Source: Streptomyces viridochromogenes (GTDB lineage: Bacteria; Actinomycetota; Actinomycetes; Streptomycetales; Streptomycetaceae). From it: a stretch of 64,000 nt of DNA. Where the stretch lies: positions 222,137 through 286,136 of the forward strand of contig NZ_LGUR01000196.1 of the NCBI RefSeq assembly GCF_001270495.1, read 5' to 3'. How positions within the stretch are numbered: position 1 is the stretch's first letter; each line of letters opens with the position of its first letter. Positions 7,642 through 16,714 of the stretch are shown here, piece by piece. Made by a program: the position numbers and the translations under genes. Below the pieces are notes generated by a model. That model was not told the DNA's origin. It made no database searches and was given only the letters and a program-made list of their open reading frames with translations.

Positions 7642-8835
7642 ATGATCGCGTCGCAGCTACCCCTGTCCGGCATCACGGTGGTCAGCCTCGAACAGGCCGT
7701 GGCCGCCCCCTACGCCACCCGGCAGCTCGCCGACCTGGGCGCACGCGTGATCAAGGTGGAGCGGCCCGGGGGCGGGGACTTCGCCCGCCGGTACGACACG
7801 ACGGTGCACGGCACGTCCAGCTATTTCGTGTGGCTCAACCGGTCCAAGGAATCAGTCACGCTGGACTTCAAGAACCCCTCGGGCCGCGAGATCCTCGACC
7901 GACTCCTCGACGGCGCCGACGTGTTCGTGCAGAACCTCGCGCCGGGCGCGGCCGACCGCCTCGGCCTGGGTGCCGAGGCGCTCGCCGAGCGGTGGCCGCG
8001 GCTGATCCCGTGCACGATCTCCGGGTACGGCACGTCCGGGCCGTGGGCCGACCGCAAGGCGTACGACCTGCTGGTGCAGTGCCAGACCGGACTGGTGTCG
8101 CTGAACGGCACACCCGAGGAGACCGCCCGGGTCGGCATCTCCGTCGCCGACATCGCCGCAGGGATGTACGCGTACAGCGGCATGCTCACCTCCCTGTACA
8201 CCCGCGCCACCACCGGCAGGGCCCACCCGGTGGAGGTGTCCCTGTTCGAGGCGCTGGCGGAGTGGATGGGCCAGCCCGCCTACTACACCCGGTACGGCGG
8301 CAGCCAGCCCCCGCGTCTGGGCACCCAGCACGCCACCATCGCGCCGTACGGCACCTTCCCGGCCGCCGACGGCAAGGAGGTGCTGTTCTCCATCCAGAAC
8401 GAACGCGAGTGGGCCGCCCTGTGCGCCCGGTTCCTGGGCCGGCCCGAGCTGACCGACGACCCGCGTTTCGCCACGGGCTCCGCCCGCGTGGCCCACCGCG
8501 ACGAACTCAACGCCATCGTCGCCGAGCGCTGCGCCCGCTCCGACGCCGAGGAGATCCTCAAGGACCTGGAGTCCATCGCCATCGCCTGCGCCGGGGTCAA
8601 CGACGTCGCCGCGTTCCTGGACCACCCGGTCCTGGCCGCGCGCGGCCGCTGGCGGGACGTCGCGGTCCCCGGCGGGGCGATGGTGGAGGCCCTCCTCCCG
8701 CCTGCCGACCTCACCGGTCTGTCCGCGCGCATGGACCCGGTACCGGCGGTGGGCGAGCACACCGAGGCCATCCTCCGTGAACTCGGCCGTACCGGCGCGG
8801 AGATCGAGGCCCTGCGCGCCGACGGCGTCATCTGA
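7642..8835 (+). CDS. CaiB/BaiF family (class III) CoA-transferase
   Basis: A 397-aa enzyme with the family's N-terminal Rossmann-like part (LEQAVAAPYATRQLADLGAR, then VIKVE) and catalytic Asp142 in RKAYDLLVQ, equivalent to the aspartate that forms the mixed anhydride in formyl-CoA transferase. These proteins move CoA between carboxylic acids without a free acyl-CoA hydrolysis step. The NGTPEETARVGISVADIAAG segment is also typical. Full length for the family. It stands alone between a MarR regulator and a lipoprotein, so the acid substrate cannot be inferred. Confidence 0.92.
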   Translation: MIASQLPLSGITVVSLEQAVAAPYATRQLADLGARVIKVERPGGGDFARRYDTTVHGTSSYFVWLNRSKESVTLDFKNPSGREILDRLLDGADVFVQNLAPGAADRLGLGAEALAERWPRLIPCTISGYGTSGPWADRKAYDLLVQCQTGLVSLNGTPEETARVGISVADIAAGMYAYSGMLTSLYTRATTGRAHPVEVSLFEALAEWMGQPAYYTRYGGSQPPRLGTQHATIAPYGTFPAADGKEVLFSIQNEREWAALCARFLGRPELTDDPRFATGSARVAHRDELNAIVAERCARSDAEEILKDLESIAIACAGVNDVAAFLDHPVLAARGRWRDVAVPGGAMVEALLPPADLTGLSARMDPVPAVGEHTEAILRELGRTGAEIEALRADGVI

Positions 8836-8931
8836 CGTCCGGCCGAACGCCGCGCCCCTTTCGTGCGTCACAGTGTCGGGCGGCGCCGGCACCGCCCTCA
8901 CCGCCTCGTCACCGTCCGCTCTGGGGGATCC

Positions 8932-9795
8932 ATGCGTACGACCAGCTCACGCACCGTCGGGATACTCACCGCACTGGGCCTGTTCGCCGCCGGGTGCGGC
9001 GGCGGCGCGGCAGACGCCGGCACCTCCGAGCCGGCGCCGGACACCGGGCCGCGCGCCCGCGAGGTCGCCAGGGCCTGGGAGGGTTCACCGGCCGCCGAGA
9101 ACTGGCGCAAGGGCTACCACCCGGTGGCCGACCCGGTGCAACTGCCCGAGGACGCCTTCCACAACGACGCCGACAAGGAGGCGTACACGAGCCAGAACTT
9201 CGAGCTGCGCGGCGACCTCCCCGAGACCCCGGCGAAGGACGCGCGGGTGACCTGGCGGAACGGTGACTCGCTCACGCTGCCGCTGATGAGGGCGCGGGAG
9301 GCTTACGAGCAGCTGGACCGCAACAGTTCCCCCGGGCCGCGCCTCACGGTGACCGGGGCGAAGCTGGGCGAGACGACACTGGCCACCAGCCGTGGCCCCG
9401 CCACCGTCCCGGCCTGGTTGTTCACGCTCGACGGCTACGACACCCCCCTCAAGCGGGTCGCCCTCGCCCCCTCGAAGCCGCCCAAGGCACCCATCGGACC
9501 GGTCGGCGACCTCGGCAACGACCTCTGGGAACTCGGCAAGGTGGTCGAGGTGGCCGCGGACGGCCGGTCCGCCACCGTGCTGGCCCACCACGGGGCCTGC
9601 GACGACGGGCCGGCCGTGGACGTGCTGGAGACGGACGGCAGTGTGGTCCTGTCCGGTTACATGGTCGGGCAGAAGGAGGGTCCCTGCACGGCCCAGCTGC
9701 TGGCCAAGAAGGTGACGGTGGAACTGGGCCGCCCGCTCGGCGACCGGATCCTGCTGGACGCGTTCACCGGCCGACCGGTGCGGGGCACGGACTGA
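8932..9795 (+). CDS. Secreted lipoprotein of unknown function
   Basis: A 287-aa protein with a bacterial lipobox: hydrophobic segment then LFAAGC, with Cys22 as the lipidation site, followed by a Gly/Ala/Pro-rich linker. The rest is a soluble domain I do not recognise; it has an acidic, Trp-containing N-terminal part and a C-terminal region with CDDGPAVDVLETDGSVVLSG. ATG 8932 is preferred over 8863 because it puts the signal peptide at the N-terminus. Likely anchored to the outer face of the membrane. It converges with the decayed sugar locus. Confidence 0.8.
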   Translation: MRTTSSRTVGILTALGLFAAGCGGGAADAGTSEPAPDTGPRAREVARAWEGSPAAENWRKGYHPVADPVQLPEDAFHNDADKEAYTSQNFELRGDLPETPAKDARVTWRNGDSLTLPLMRAREAYEQLDRNSSPGPRLTVTGAKLGETTLATSRGPATVPAWLFTLDGYDTPLKRVALAPSKPPKAPIGPVGDLGNDLWELGKVVEVAADGRSATVLAHHGACDDGPAVDVLETDGSVVLSGYMVGQKEGPCTAQLLAKKVTVELGRPLGDRILLDAFTGRPVRGTD

Positions 9796-9808
9796 GTCAC
9801 CGATCCCG

Positions 9809-12227
9809 TCAGCGCTCCTGGAGGACCTTCACATCCCAAGGGCCCTCGCGGGCTGGCTGCGCCGGCTGCGCGGCCACGGCCGGGTACTTCGACGGAATAC
9901 TCGGCACCGGACAGCGCGTCTCGCACCGCCTCGGGCACGGGAACGGTCACCGGCTCCCACGACCAGTTGTGCAGGAAGCGGACCCGGCGGCCGTCGCGGG
10001 ACCTGGCCGAGGTCGACGTGACGGACGGGTGTGGCCGCTGCCGGACGCCGGCGGCGGCCGGAGCCGCCCACTGGAGGAGGGCCCGCGCGAAGGCCGGGTT
10101 CGGGACGGTGCCGACGTAGGTGATGCGGCCGGCGCCGTGGCGGTGGGTGGTGGCGGCGGGCCAGCGCCCGAAGTGCGGGTGCTCGTATGCCGCCAACTCC
10201 TCGGCACCGCCCTGTGGTTGCAGACCGTCCGCCCAGTGGAGTGCGTGCGCCTCGGGCGGGAGGGCGAGGGCGCCCGTACCGGTCACGGGGAGCGGGGCGT
10301 CCAGGTTGCTGAACTCGTCGTACGTCACCCCGGCCGCCTCGGCGAGGCGCGCGGGCTGGACGTCGGTGCGGGCGCGCGCCTCGTGGTCGCCGTAGGCGGT
10401 GCGGGGGCCGAGCACCAGGTGGCCGCCCTGCTCGGCGTATGCCTTCAGCCGGTCGACGGTGGCGTCGGCGGCGGCGTAGTAGGCGGGGACGACGAGGACC
10501 GACGGCAGTTCGGTGTCGGGGAGCTGGCCGGGGTGGAGGATGCGGGACTGGAGGCCGGCGTCGAAGGCGCCCCGGTAGAAGGCGTCGAAGACGGTCTCGT
10601 ACGACCGGTCGTCCGGGCCGCGGTCGGGCCTGGCCAGCGGTGGCTGCGCCTGCAGGGCCCACTTGCTCGGGCCGTCGTAGAGGAAGGCGACGTCGGCGTC
10701 CGGGGTGAGGGACGCGACCAGGTCGCCCGCCGCCTCCAACTCCTCGCCCAGCGCGGCGAGTTCGCGGTAGACACGGCCGGGTCGGCCGTTGTGCGGGAGG
10801 ATGCCGCCCCAGTAGGTCTCGGCGCCGAAGTGCAGGGTGTGCCAGTGCCAGTACTCGATCATCGAGGCGCCGCGCGAGATGAGCGCCCAGGCGGCCTGGC
10901 GGTACTGGCCGTCGTATGCGGGACGGTTGTTCCACGGCCAGCTGATGGCCTGCGCGTTGGTCTCCGTGACCAGGAACGGCTCCTGGCGGGAGGAGTACAT
11001 GCGGTCGGCGCTGCGGTAGAGCGCCCAGGTGCCGTTGGTCGTCCAGTCCTGCCCGGAGCGGTTGCGGTCGGGCAGGGCGAGGGCGTCCTGCATCGTGTAG
11101 TACGGGTTGCCCGCGGTGACGTCGAGCCGTTCGGTCAGCTTGTCGTCCTCGACGGCCTGGCGGTCGTAGGAGATGCAGGTGGTGACGAACTGGCCGGGGT
11201 GGGCGTACTCGCGCACGATCTCGGCCTGCCAGGCGATGAACTCGGTGGTGAGCCGGGCCTGGAAGCGCCGCCAGGCCAGGTCGTACTGCGGCTGGACGTT
11301 GCCGTCGGGGGTCCACAGGTCGGCCCAGGTGGACAGGCGGTGCGACCAGTAGACGAGGCCCCATTCGCGGTTGAGGGTCTCGACGTCGCCGTACCGCTCG
11401 CGCAGTTCGTCGGTGAAGCGCTGGAAGACGCCGTGGTTGTGGAAGAGGTGCAGGCCGGGTTCGTTGTCGACCTGGAAGCCGATCACGGCCGGGTGGTCGG
11501 CGTTCCGGGCGACGATCTTGCGGATGATCCGCTCGGCGTGGAAGAGGAACGCCGGGTGGGTGAAGTCGACCTCCTGTCGGGCGCCCCAGCCGTGGCGCTC
11601 GCCGGTGCGGTACTCCCCCGCGATCTCCGGGTACTGCCGGGCCAGCCACCCCGGCACCGCGTACGTCGGCGTCCCGAGGATCACCGAGATGCCGCGCTCG
11701 TGGGCGCCGTCCAGCACCGGCTGGAGCCAGTCGAGGTCGAAGCGGCCGCTCGAAGGCTCCCAGGTCGACCAGACGGACTCACCGACCCGGATCACGGTGA
11801 AGCGGGCCTCGGCCAGCGCGAACCACGGGCTGCCCAGCCCGGTCTTGACGAGGACCACGAACAACGGCACGAGGATCACCGCGAACGGGATGGACAGCGA
11901 GCTGAACATCACGCCGAACAGCAGTCGTCGGCCGGCGAAGCGGAACTTGGCGAAGCCGTAGCCGGCCAGGGCGCAGACGAAGACGGACACCACGGTGGCG
12001 GTCAGGGCGACGACCGTGCTCATCAGGAACCAGCGCCAGAACGGCTGTCCGGAGAACAGACGCTGGTAGTTGTCGAGGGTGAACGGGTCGGGTACCAGCC
12101 TGGGCGGGTAGCCGAAGATGTCGCCGCGCAGCTTGAACGAGCCGCTCAGCGCCCACAGGAGGGGGGCGAGGAAGGCCAGCGCCAGCAGGACCAGTACGCC
12201 GTACAGCGGCACGCGGTTGCGCGTCAT
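9809..12227 (-). pseudogene. Chimeric remnant: sugar ABC permease (MalG type) N-terminus fused in frame to a GH42 beta-galactosidase
   Basis: Residues 1 to about 138 are the first half of a MalG-type sugar permease: signal-anchor helix, LFSGQPFWRWFLMSTVVA, and several transmembrane helices to VLVKTGLGSPWFAL. From about residue 140 the chain abruptly becomes a glycoside hydrolase family 42 beta-galactosidase, entering at RFTVIRVGESVWSTWEPSSG, so about 30 residues of GH42 and half the permease are missing (junction near 11810). The GH42 acid/base Glu256 (VDNEPG) and nucleophile Glu422 (VTETNAQ) remain. Near the end the frame shifts: the original C-terminus WDVKVLQER and stop lie in another frame, ending at 9809, whereas the unshifted frame runs into the neighbouring gene. 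Neither parent function is likely to survive. It overlaps the preceding MalF fragment by ATGA, showing the ancestral operon order. Confidence 0.85.
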
Positions 12228-12538
12228 GAGGTCCTCCCGATGCCGAGGAGACGGTTGACGAGTCGGCTCAGACCGAAGACGAGGACGAAGAGCACGACGG
12301 CCGCGGCGGCGGCGTAGCCGAACTGCTGGCGCTGGAAGGCGGCCCGGTAGACGAACATCGTGACCGAGAGGCTCGACTCGGCCGGCCCGCCGCCCGTCAG
12401 CAGGTACGGCTCCTCGAAGATCTGGGCCGCGCCGATGAAGGACGTCACGATGACGAAGGCGGTCACCGGCTTCAGGGCGGGCAGGGTGACGGTGGTGAAG
12501 GTGCGCAGGCGTCCCGCGCCGTCGAGGGCGGCGGACTT
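12224..12538 (-). pseudogene. C-terminal fragment of a MalF-type sugar ABC permease
   Basis: The last about 105 codons of a sugar permease remain: the EAA-loop sequence ALDGAGRLRTFTTVTLPALK, a transmembrane helix, TGGGPAESSLSVTMFVYR and the final helix to GIGRTS. The N-terminal two thirds are gone. It ends in an ATGA overlap with the MalG remnant, as in intact sugar transporter operons. Just upstream (12540-12566) 27 nt can be read as VIGLPMAIW, resembling a permease transmembrane segment, in a different frame; that identity is tentative. Then the sequence becomes a LacI gene. Confidence 0.82.
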
Positions 12539-12566
12539 ACCAGATGGCCATCGGCAGTCCGATGAC

Positions 12567-12867
12567 CCTCCAGGGTGCTGGCCAGGGCGAACGAGTACCC
12601 GGCCCGCTGCATCGCCCGCTCCAGCGCGATGAGCAGCGTCGACGGCCCGTACAGGGCGGTGCCCAGCGAGACGACGCCGATCCGCCGGTACCGGCCGAGG
12701 AGCAGGGCACGCGCCGCGTTGTTCGGGCGGTAGTCCAGCTCCCGGATGGTCCGCAGGACGCGGTCGCGCACCTGCGGGCTGACGTGCGGCTCGCCGTTGA
12801 CGACCCGCGACACCGTCTTCTGGGAGACGCCTGCGGCACGGGCGACCTCTGTCATCGTCGTCGCCAT
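12567..12867 (-). pseudogene. N-terminal fragment of a LacI family regulator
   Basis: Starting at ATG 12867, the fragment keeps the complete DNA-binding domain (TEVARAAGVSQKTVSRVVNG) and the first strand-helix unit of the sensor domain to SFALASTLEG, about 100 residues. It then stops being LacI and runs out of frame into permease sequence. The sugar-binding domain, a likely solute-binding protein gene and most of MalF were lost together. A truncated protein of about 131 aa could still be made and might bind DNA, but without the sensor domain it could not respond normally. Confidence 0.85.
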
Positions 12868-12902
12868 AGGAACTCCCGGATGGTGGCGGGTCGATGGGCC
12901 GA

Positions 12903-12959
12903 CGACTACGTAGTCGGTGGCGGCGGCAGCCGTGTACCGCCACCTTGACTACGTAGTCA
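12903..12959. promoter_or_regulatory. Two perfect LacI-type operators
   Basis: CGACTACGTAGTCG (12903-12916) and TGACTACGTAGTCA (12946-12959) are perfect 14-bp palindromes sharing the core GACTACGTAGTC, with centres 43 bp apart, 36-79 bp upstream of the LacI fragment's start. Paired identical sites suit a LacI tetramer or two dimers. They are intact although the operon they served is broken. Confidence 0.82.
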
Positions 12960-13021
12960 GGCCGGTGTCGGGAGTCGGCCGCGCCCAGTCAATGGTTCGT
13001 GCGTCGCCAATGGTTCGCGCG

Positions 13022-13915
13022 TCAACGAGTGCGGAGAATCGTCCTCGCCGCCGTGAGGGCCTGTTCCGCGTAGCCGCGGCCGAAGAGGACGGCGTGCACC
13101 AGGAGCGGGAAGAGCTGGTGCAGGGCGATGCGGTCGGCCCAGCCGTCGGCCAGCGGGGCCCGCTGCTGGTAGCCGTCCAGGATGTGGTCCAGGTGGGGGC
13201 AGCCGAAGAGGTGGAGCATGGCCAGGTCGGTCTCGCGGTGGCCGCCGTGCGCGGCCGGGTCGATCAGCCAGGTGTGCCCGTCGGCGCCCCACAGGACGTT
13301 GCCGTTCCACAGGTCGCCGTGCAGTCGGGCGGGCGGCTCGGCGGGGCCCGCCAGTTCGGGGAGCCGTTCGCAGGCCAGCTCCAACTCGGCCGCCTCCGCG
13401 CCGCGGACCGTGCCTTCGTCGACCGCGCGGCGCAGATACGGCAGCACCCGGTGCTCCGCGTACCAGCGGGGCCAGTCGGCGCCGGTGACGTTGCGCATCG
13501 GGGCGAGCCCGATGTACGCGTCCTCGGGACCGCCGGGCGGTGGGGCACCGAACGCGGGTGCGCCGGCGGCGTGCAGTGCGGCCAGCTCGCGGCCGAAGCG
13601 CTCCGCCGCCTCGGCACCGGGCCGACCGGTCGCCACCCGGTCGGTGACCAGCCACCGCTCGTCGTGGCCGTGCAGGGCCGGGACGCGGACGGCACCTGCC
13701 TCGGCCAGCCAGCGCAGCCCGGCCGCCTCGGCCTGTGCGGCGCGGTGGCCGTCGCCGCGTTTGACCATCACCACACGCCCGCCGTCCAGCGTGACTTCGG
13801 CGAGCGCCGCGGACAGGCGGCGCCGGCCGGTCGCCGGCAGGCCGGTGAATCGAGCGGCCGTGGCACCCGGGTCCTCGGAGCTGTTCTGCACGGCGATCAG
13901 GGTACGGGGGCCCAC
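13022..13915 (-). CDS. Fructosamine kinase family protein (ketosamine-3-kinase-like / aminoglycoside phosphotransferase fold)
   Basis: About 297 aa with the kinase catalytic loop LHGDLWNGN at residues 198-206 and the metal-binding IDPA segment at 218-221, followed by the family signature GGHRETDLAM. Fructosamine kinases phosphorylate sugar-protein adducts, which then decompose and so repair glycated proteins. The listed start is a GTG at 13915; a second GTG nine codons in (VQNSSEDPG) is an alternative. It ends just before the iorA gene's end and is separately read. Confidence in family is high, in substrate lower. Confidence 0.88.
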   Translation of the reverse strand: MGPRTLIAVQNSSEDPGATAARFTGLPATGRRRLSAALAEVTLDGGRVVMVKRGDGHRAAQAEAAGLRWLAEAGAVRVPALHGHDERWLVTDRVATGRPGAEAAERFGRELAALHAAGAPAFGAPPPGGPEDAYIGLAPMRNVTGADWPRWYAEHRVLPYLRRAVDEGTVRGAEAAELELACERLPELAGPAEPPARLHGDLWNGNVLWGADGHTWLIDPAAHGGHRETDLAMLHLFGCPHLDHILDGYQQRAPLADGWADRIALHQLFPLLVHAVLFGRGYAEQALTAARTILRTR

Positions 13916-13940
13916 GGCCGGGCTGAAGCCACCGGGTCGG

Positions 13941-14396
13941 TCAGCTACCGGCGGCCGCCTTCGTGATCGCCTCGCGGATCCGGGAGTACGTGCCGCAGCG
14001 GCAGACGTTCTCGATCCGGTCGATGTCGGCGTCCGTCGGCCGGGGTGTCTTCTTCAGGAGGGCGGCCGTGGCCATGATCTGGCCCGGCTGGCAGAAGCCG
14101 CACTGGGCGACGTCGCAGTCGAGCCATGCCTGTTGCACCGGGTGGAGCCGGTCGCCGTCGGCCAGGCCCTCGATGGTGGTGACCTCGCGCCCGGCGCAGT
14201 CGGCGACCGGGACGACGCAGGGCTGGATCTCCTCGCCGTCGAGATGGCTGGTGCAGGCGCGGCAGGCGCCCACGCCGCAGCCGTACTTGGGGCCGGTGAC
14301 GTTCAGCAGGTCGCGCAGCACCCACAGCAGGGGCATGTCGGCGGGCGCCTCGACGGTGACCCGCTTCCCGTTGAGGGTGAAGGAGTGGGAGGGCAT
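13941..14396 (-). CDS. iorA: (2Fe-2S)-binding small subunit of a molybdenum hydroxylase (isoquinoline 1-oxidoreductase alpha type)
   Basis: A 151-aa protein with the two iron-sulfur clusters of the xanthine oxidase family: a plant-type cluster at Cys40, Cys45, Cys48 and Cys60, and the C-terminal four-helix cluster at Cys99, Cys102, Cys132 and Cys134. It passes electrons from the molybdenum site of the large subunit, encoded 22 nt upstream on the same strand, to an acceptor. There is no FAD subunit gene, as in IorAB-type enzymes that feed a cytochrome. The gene symbol reflects family resemblance, not a proven substrate. Confidence 0.92.
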   Translation of the reverse strand: MPSHSFTLNGKRVTVEAPADMPLLWVLRDLLNVTGPKYGCGVGACRACTSHLDGEEIQPCVVPVADCAGREVTTIEGLADGDRLHPVQQAWLDCDVAQCGFCQPGQIMATAALLKKTPRPTDADIDRIENVCRCGTYSRIREAITKAAAGS

Positions 14397-14418
14397 CGGT
14401 ACCTTCTCTTCGGGTGGC

Positions 14419-16551
14419 TCAGAAGTTCAGCGGGAAGCGGCGCGGCTTGGTGCCGGTCGCCCGGGCGTAGGCGTTGGCGACGGCGCCGGCGGCGGCCGGG
14501 ACGCCGAGTTCACCGGCTCCGCCGGGGTCGCGCCGCGAGGGCAGGATGTGCGCCTCGAAGTGCTGGGGGGCGTGCCGCTGGCGGGCGTAGTGGAAGTCGG
14601 CGAAGCTGCTCTCGCGGACTGCGCCGCGGTCGATGTGCAGGCCGGCGCGCAGGATCGTGGAGATCCCGTCGACGGCGGTGCCCATGAGCTGGGCCTCAAG
14701 TCCGCGCGGGTTGACGGCCGTTCCGACGTCGGCGGCCATCACCACCTTGGTCACCCGCGGGTTCTTCGGATCGACGGCGTCGATCTCGACCAGGCAGGCC
14801 ACGGCGGAGTCGTACTCCTCGTGGACGGCGACGCCCTGGGCGTGGCCCGCCGGCATGGTCCGGCCCCAGTCCCCGGCGCTCGCGGCCTTGTCCAGTACGG
14901 CCTTGACGGTCTTGCTGCGCAATGTCGTGCGGCGGAAGGCGACCGGGTCCTTGCCGAGGCTGCGGGCGACCTCGTCGACGACGATCTCCTCGGCGGTGCG
15001 CACCGTGCCGGAGTCGACCGAACGCCAGGCGCCGAGGGGGATCGCCAGGCCGACCGAGCCCGAGTCGCCGGAGAGGCGGCCGAAGTTGTAGAGGCCGCTG
15101 TCGCTGGGGAGCGGGGCCGCCGCGGGGGCGCGTACGGCGGAACGCGCGCCGCCTTGCGTGGACAGCCCCTGCTTCTCGGAGGATTCACTGACCGAGGCCA
15201 TCGCGTGGGCGAAGGCGACGACCCGGCCTCCGTCATGGCTGGCCCGGATCCGGTGCTGGGACGCCGGGCGCATCCTGCCGTGCCGGATGTCGTCGGTCCG
15301 GCTCCACATCAGCTTGACCGGCCGGCCCGCCTTCTTGGAGATCAGGGCCGCCTCGATCGCGGCGTCGTAGTTCAGGCGCCGCCCGAACGAGCCGCCGCCG
15401 CGCACCACATGGACCCGCACCTTGGACACCGGCAGGCCGATCGCCGAGGCGATGTCCTCTCGCGCGGACGTCGGGGTCTGGGAGGAGAACCAGATCTCGG
15501 CCCGCCCGGCGCGGACGTCCGCCACGGCGGTGAGCACCTCCATGGGCGCGTGGCTGACGAAGGCGAACTCGAACTCGGCCTCGGTCTGCGCCGATCCGCG
15601 CGGCGGCGTCCCCAGCTTCGGGACGGCGGCGCGCAGCCGGGAGCGGATCGCGGAGTCGGAGAGGTCCGCCAGGGGGCCCGGCGCCCACTTGATCCGGAGG
15701 GCGTCCCGGGCCTGGAACGCGTGGTGGAAGGTCTCCGCGACCACGGCGACACCGCCGTCGATCTGCACGACCGCGTGCACACCGGGCAGGGCGCGGGCGG
15801 CGCGGGAGTCCAGCGAGACGACCTTCCCGCCGATCGTCGGCGGCCGGGCCACGACCGTCGGCCTGGCTCCGGCCACCGTGAGGTCTCCGGTGTACTTCGC
15901 CTTGCCGGTGATGATGTCGCGGGCGTCGATCCGGGTCGTGGGCCGCCCGATCACCCGGTGCTGGGAGGCGGGCTTGGGCTTGGTCGACACCGTGGGGCGC
16001 GTGATCCGGGCGGCGCTCCTGGTCAGCGATCCGAAGGTGGCCGACCGCCCGTCCGGCGCGAAGACCCTGGTGCCCCGGGTGCGCAGGGTTCGCGCGGGGA
16101 CGTGCCAGCGGCGGGCGGCCGCCGTCACCAGCTTGGCGCGGGCGGTGGCGGCCAGTTGCCGGGCCGGTCCGTACAGCGAACTGACCGAGCTGGAACCGCC
16201 GGTGAACTGGTTGCCCTCGCTGCGGGCGTCGGCGAGCGGGATGTCGACGTCGGCGAGCCGGGCGTCCAGCTCCTCGGCGATCATCATGGCGACGGCGGTG
16301 GTGACGCCCTGGCCGACCTCGACGCGCGGCAGCCTCACGATGACCTTGTTGGCCGGGGTGACCTCCAGGACCAGCATCTCCGCGTCGGTGCCGGTGACCA
16401 GGACGTCGGACGGCCTGCGGTCGCCGTCCGCGGGTTCCTCGGCGCCCTCAGCGGTTGCGCCGTCGCAGCCGAGGGGCGCGGCGACGGTCAGGGTGGTCGC
16501 CGCGAGCGAGTAGACCACGAACTGTCGACGGGACAACTGACGGGCCAACAC
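14419..16551 (-). CDS. iorB: Molybdopterin-binding large subunit of an IorB-type aldehyde/N-heterocycle dehydrogenase, Tat-exported
   Basis: A 710-aa protein that starts with a twin-arginine signal (SRRQFVVYSLAATT), so it folds with its cofactor in the cytosol and is exported. The molybdenum-cofactor domains follow, with RGGGSFGRRLNYDAAIEAAL and the base GELGV (Glu681) near the C-terminus, the glutamate that activates water in this enzyme family. It pairs with the adjacent 2Fe-2S subunit. IorB-like enzymes hydroxylate N-heterocycles or oxidise aldehydes; the substrate here is not readable. ATG 16551 is the only start that keeps the Tat motif. Confidence 0.93.
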   Translation of the reverse strand: MLARQLSRRQFVVYSLAATTLTVAAPLGCDGATAEGAEEPADGDRRPSDVLVTGTDAEMLVLEVTPANKVIVRLPRVEVGQGVTTAVAMMIAEELDARLADVDIPLADARSEGNQFTGGSSSVSSLYGPARQLAATARAKLVTAAARRWHVPARTLRTRGTRVFAPDGRSATFGSLTRSAARITRPTVSTKPKPASQHRVIGRPTTRIDARDIITGKAKYTGDLTVAGARPTVVARPPTIGGKVVSLDSRAARALPGVHAVVQIDGGVAVVAETFHHAFQARDALRIKWAPGPLADLSDSAIRSRLRAAVPKLGTPPRGSAQTEAEFEFAFVSHAPMEVLTAVADVRAGRAEIWFSSQTPTSAREDIASAIGLPVSKVRVHVVRGGGSFGRRLNYDAAIEAALISKKAGRPVKLMWSRTDDIRHGRMRPASQHRIRASHDGGRVVAFAHAMASVSESSEKQGLSTQGGARSAVRAPAAAPLPSDSGLYNFGRLSGDSGSVGLAIPLGAWRSVDSGTVRTAEEIVVDEVARSLGKDPVAFRRTTLRSKTVKAVLDKAASAGDWGRTMPAGHAQGVAVHEEYDSAVACLVEIDAVDPKNPRVTKVVMAADVGTAVNPRGLEAQLMGTAVDGISTILRAGLHIDRGAVRESSFADFHYARQRHAPQHFEAHILPSRRDPGGAGELGVPAAAGAVANAYARATGTKPRRFPLNF

Positions 16552-16714
16552 GCGCTCCTCTCCGCGAACCCGGGTCGGGGTCCGGGTCGGTTCGACCTGT
16601 ATGAGGGGCCGATGCCCGCCGGGGTTGCGCCGGTTGGCCGCTGCATCGAATTACGGTGCGAGCCACCTCCGGTGCGGTCCCCTTGGGACGCCGTCCGCTC
16701 ACGACTCGGTGCGC

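Noticed and set aside
9657..9808. Native C-terminus of the GH42 fusion on the open frame beyond 9809
   Set aside because: The canonical family ending lies in another frame, so the extra residues that overlap the lipoprotein gene are out-of-frame read-through.
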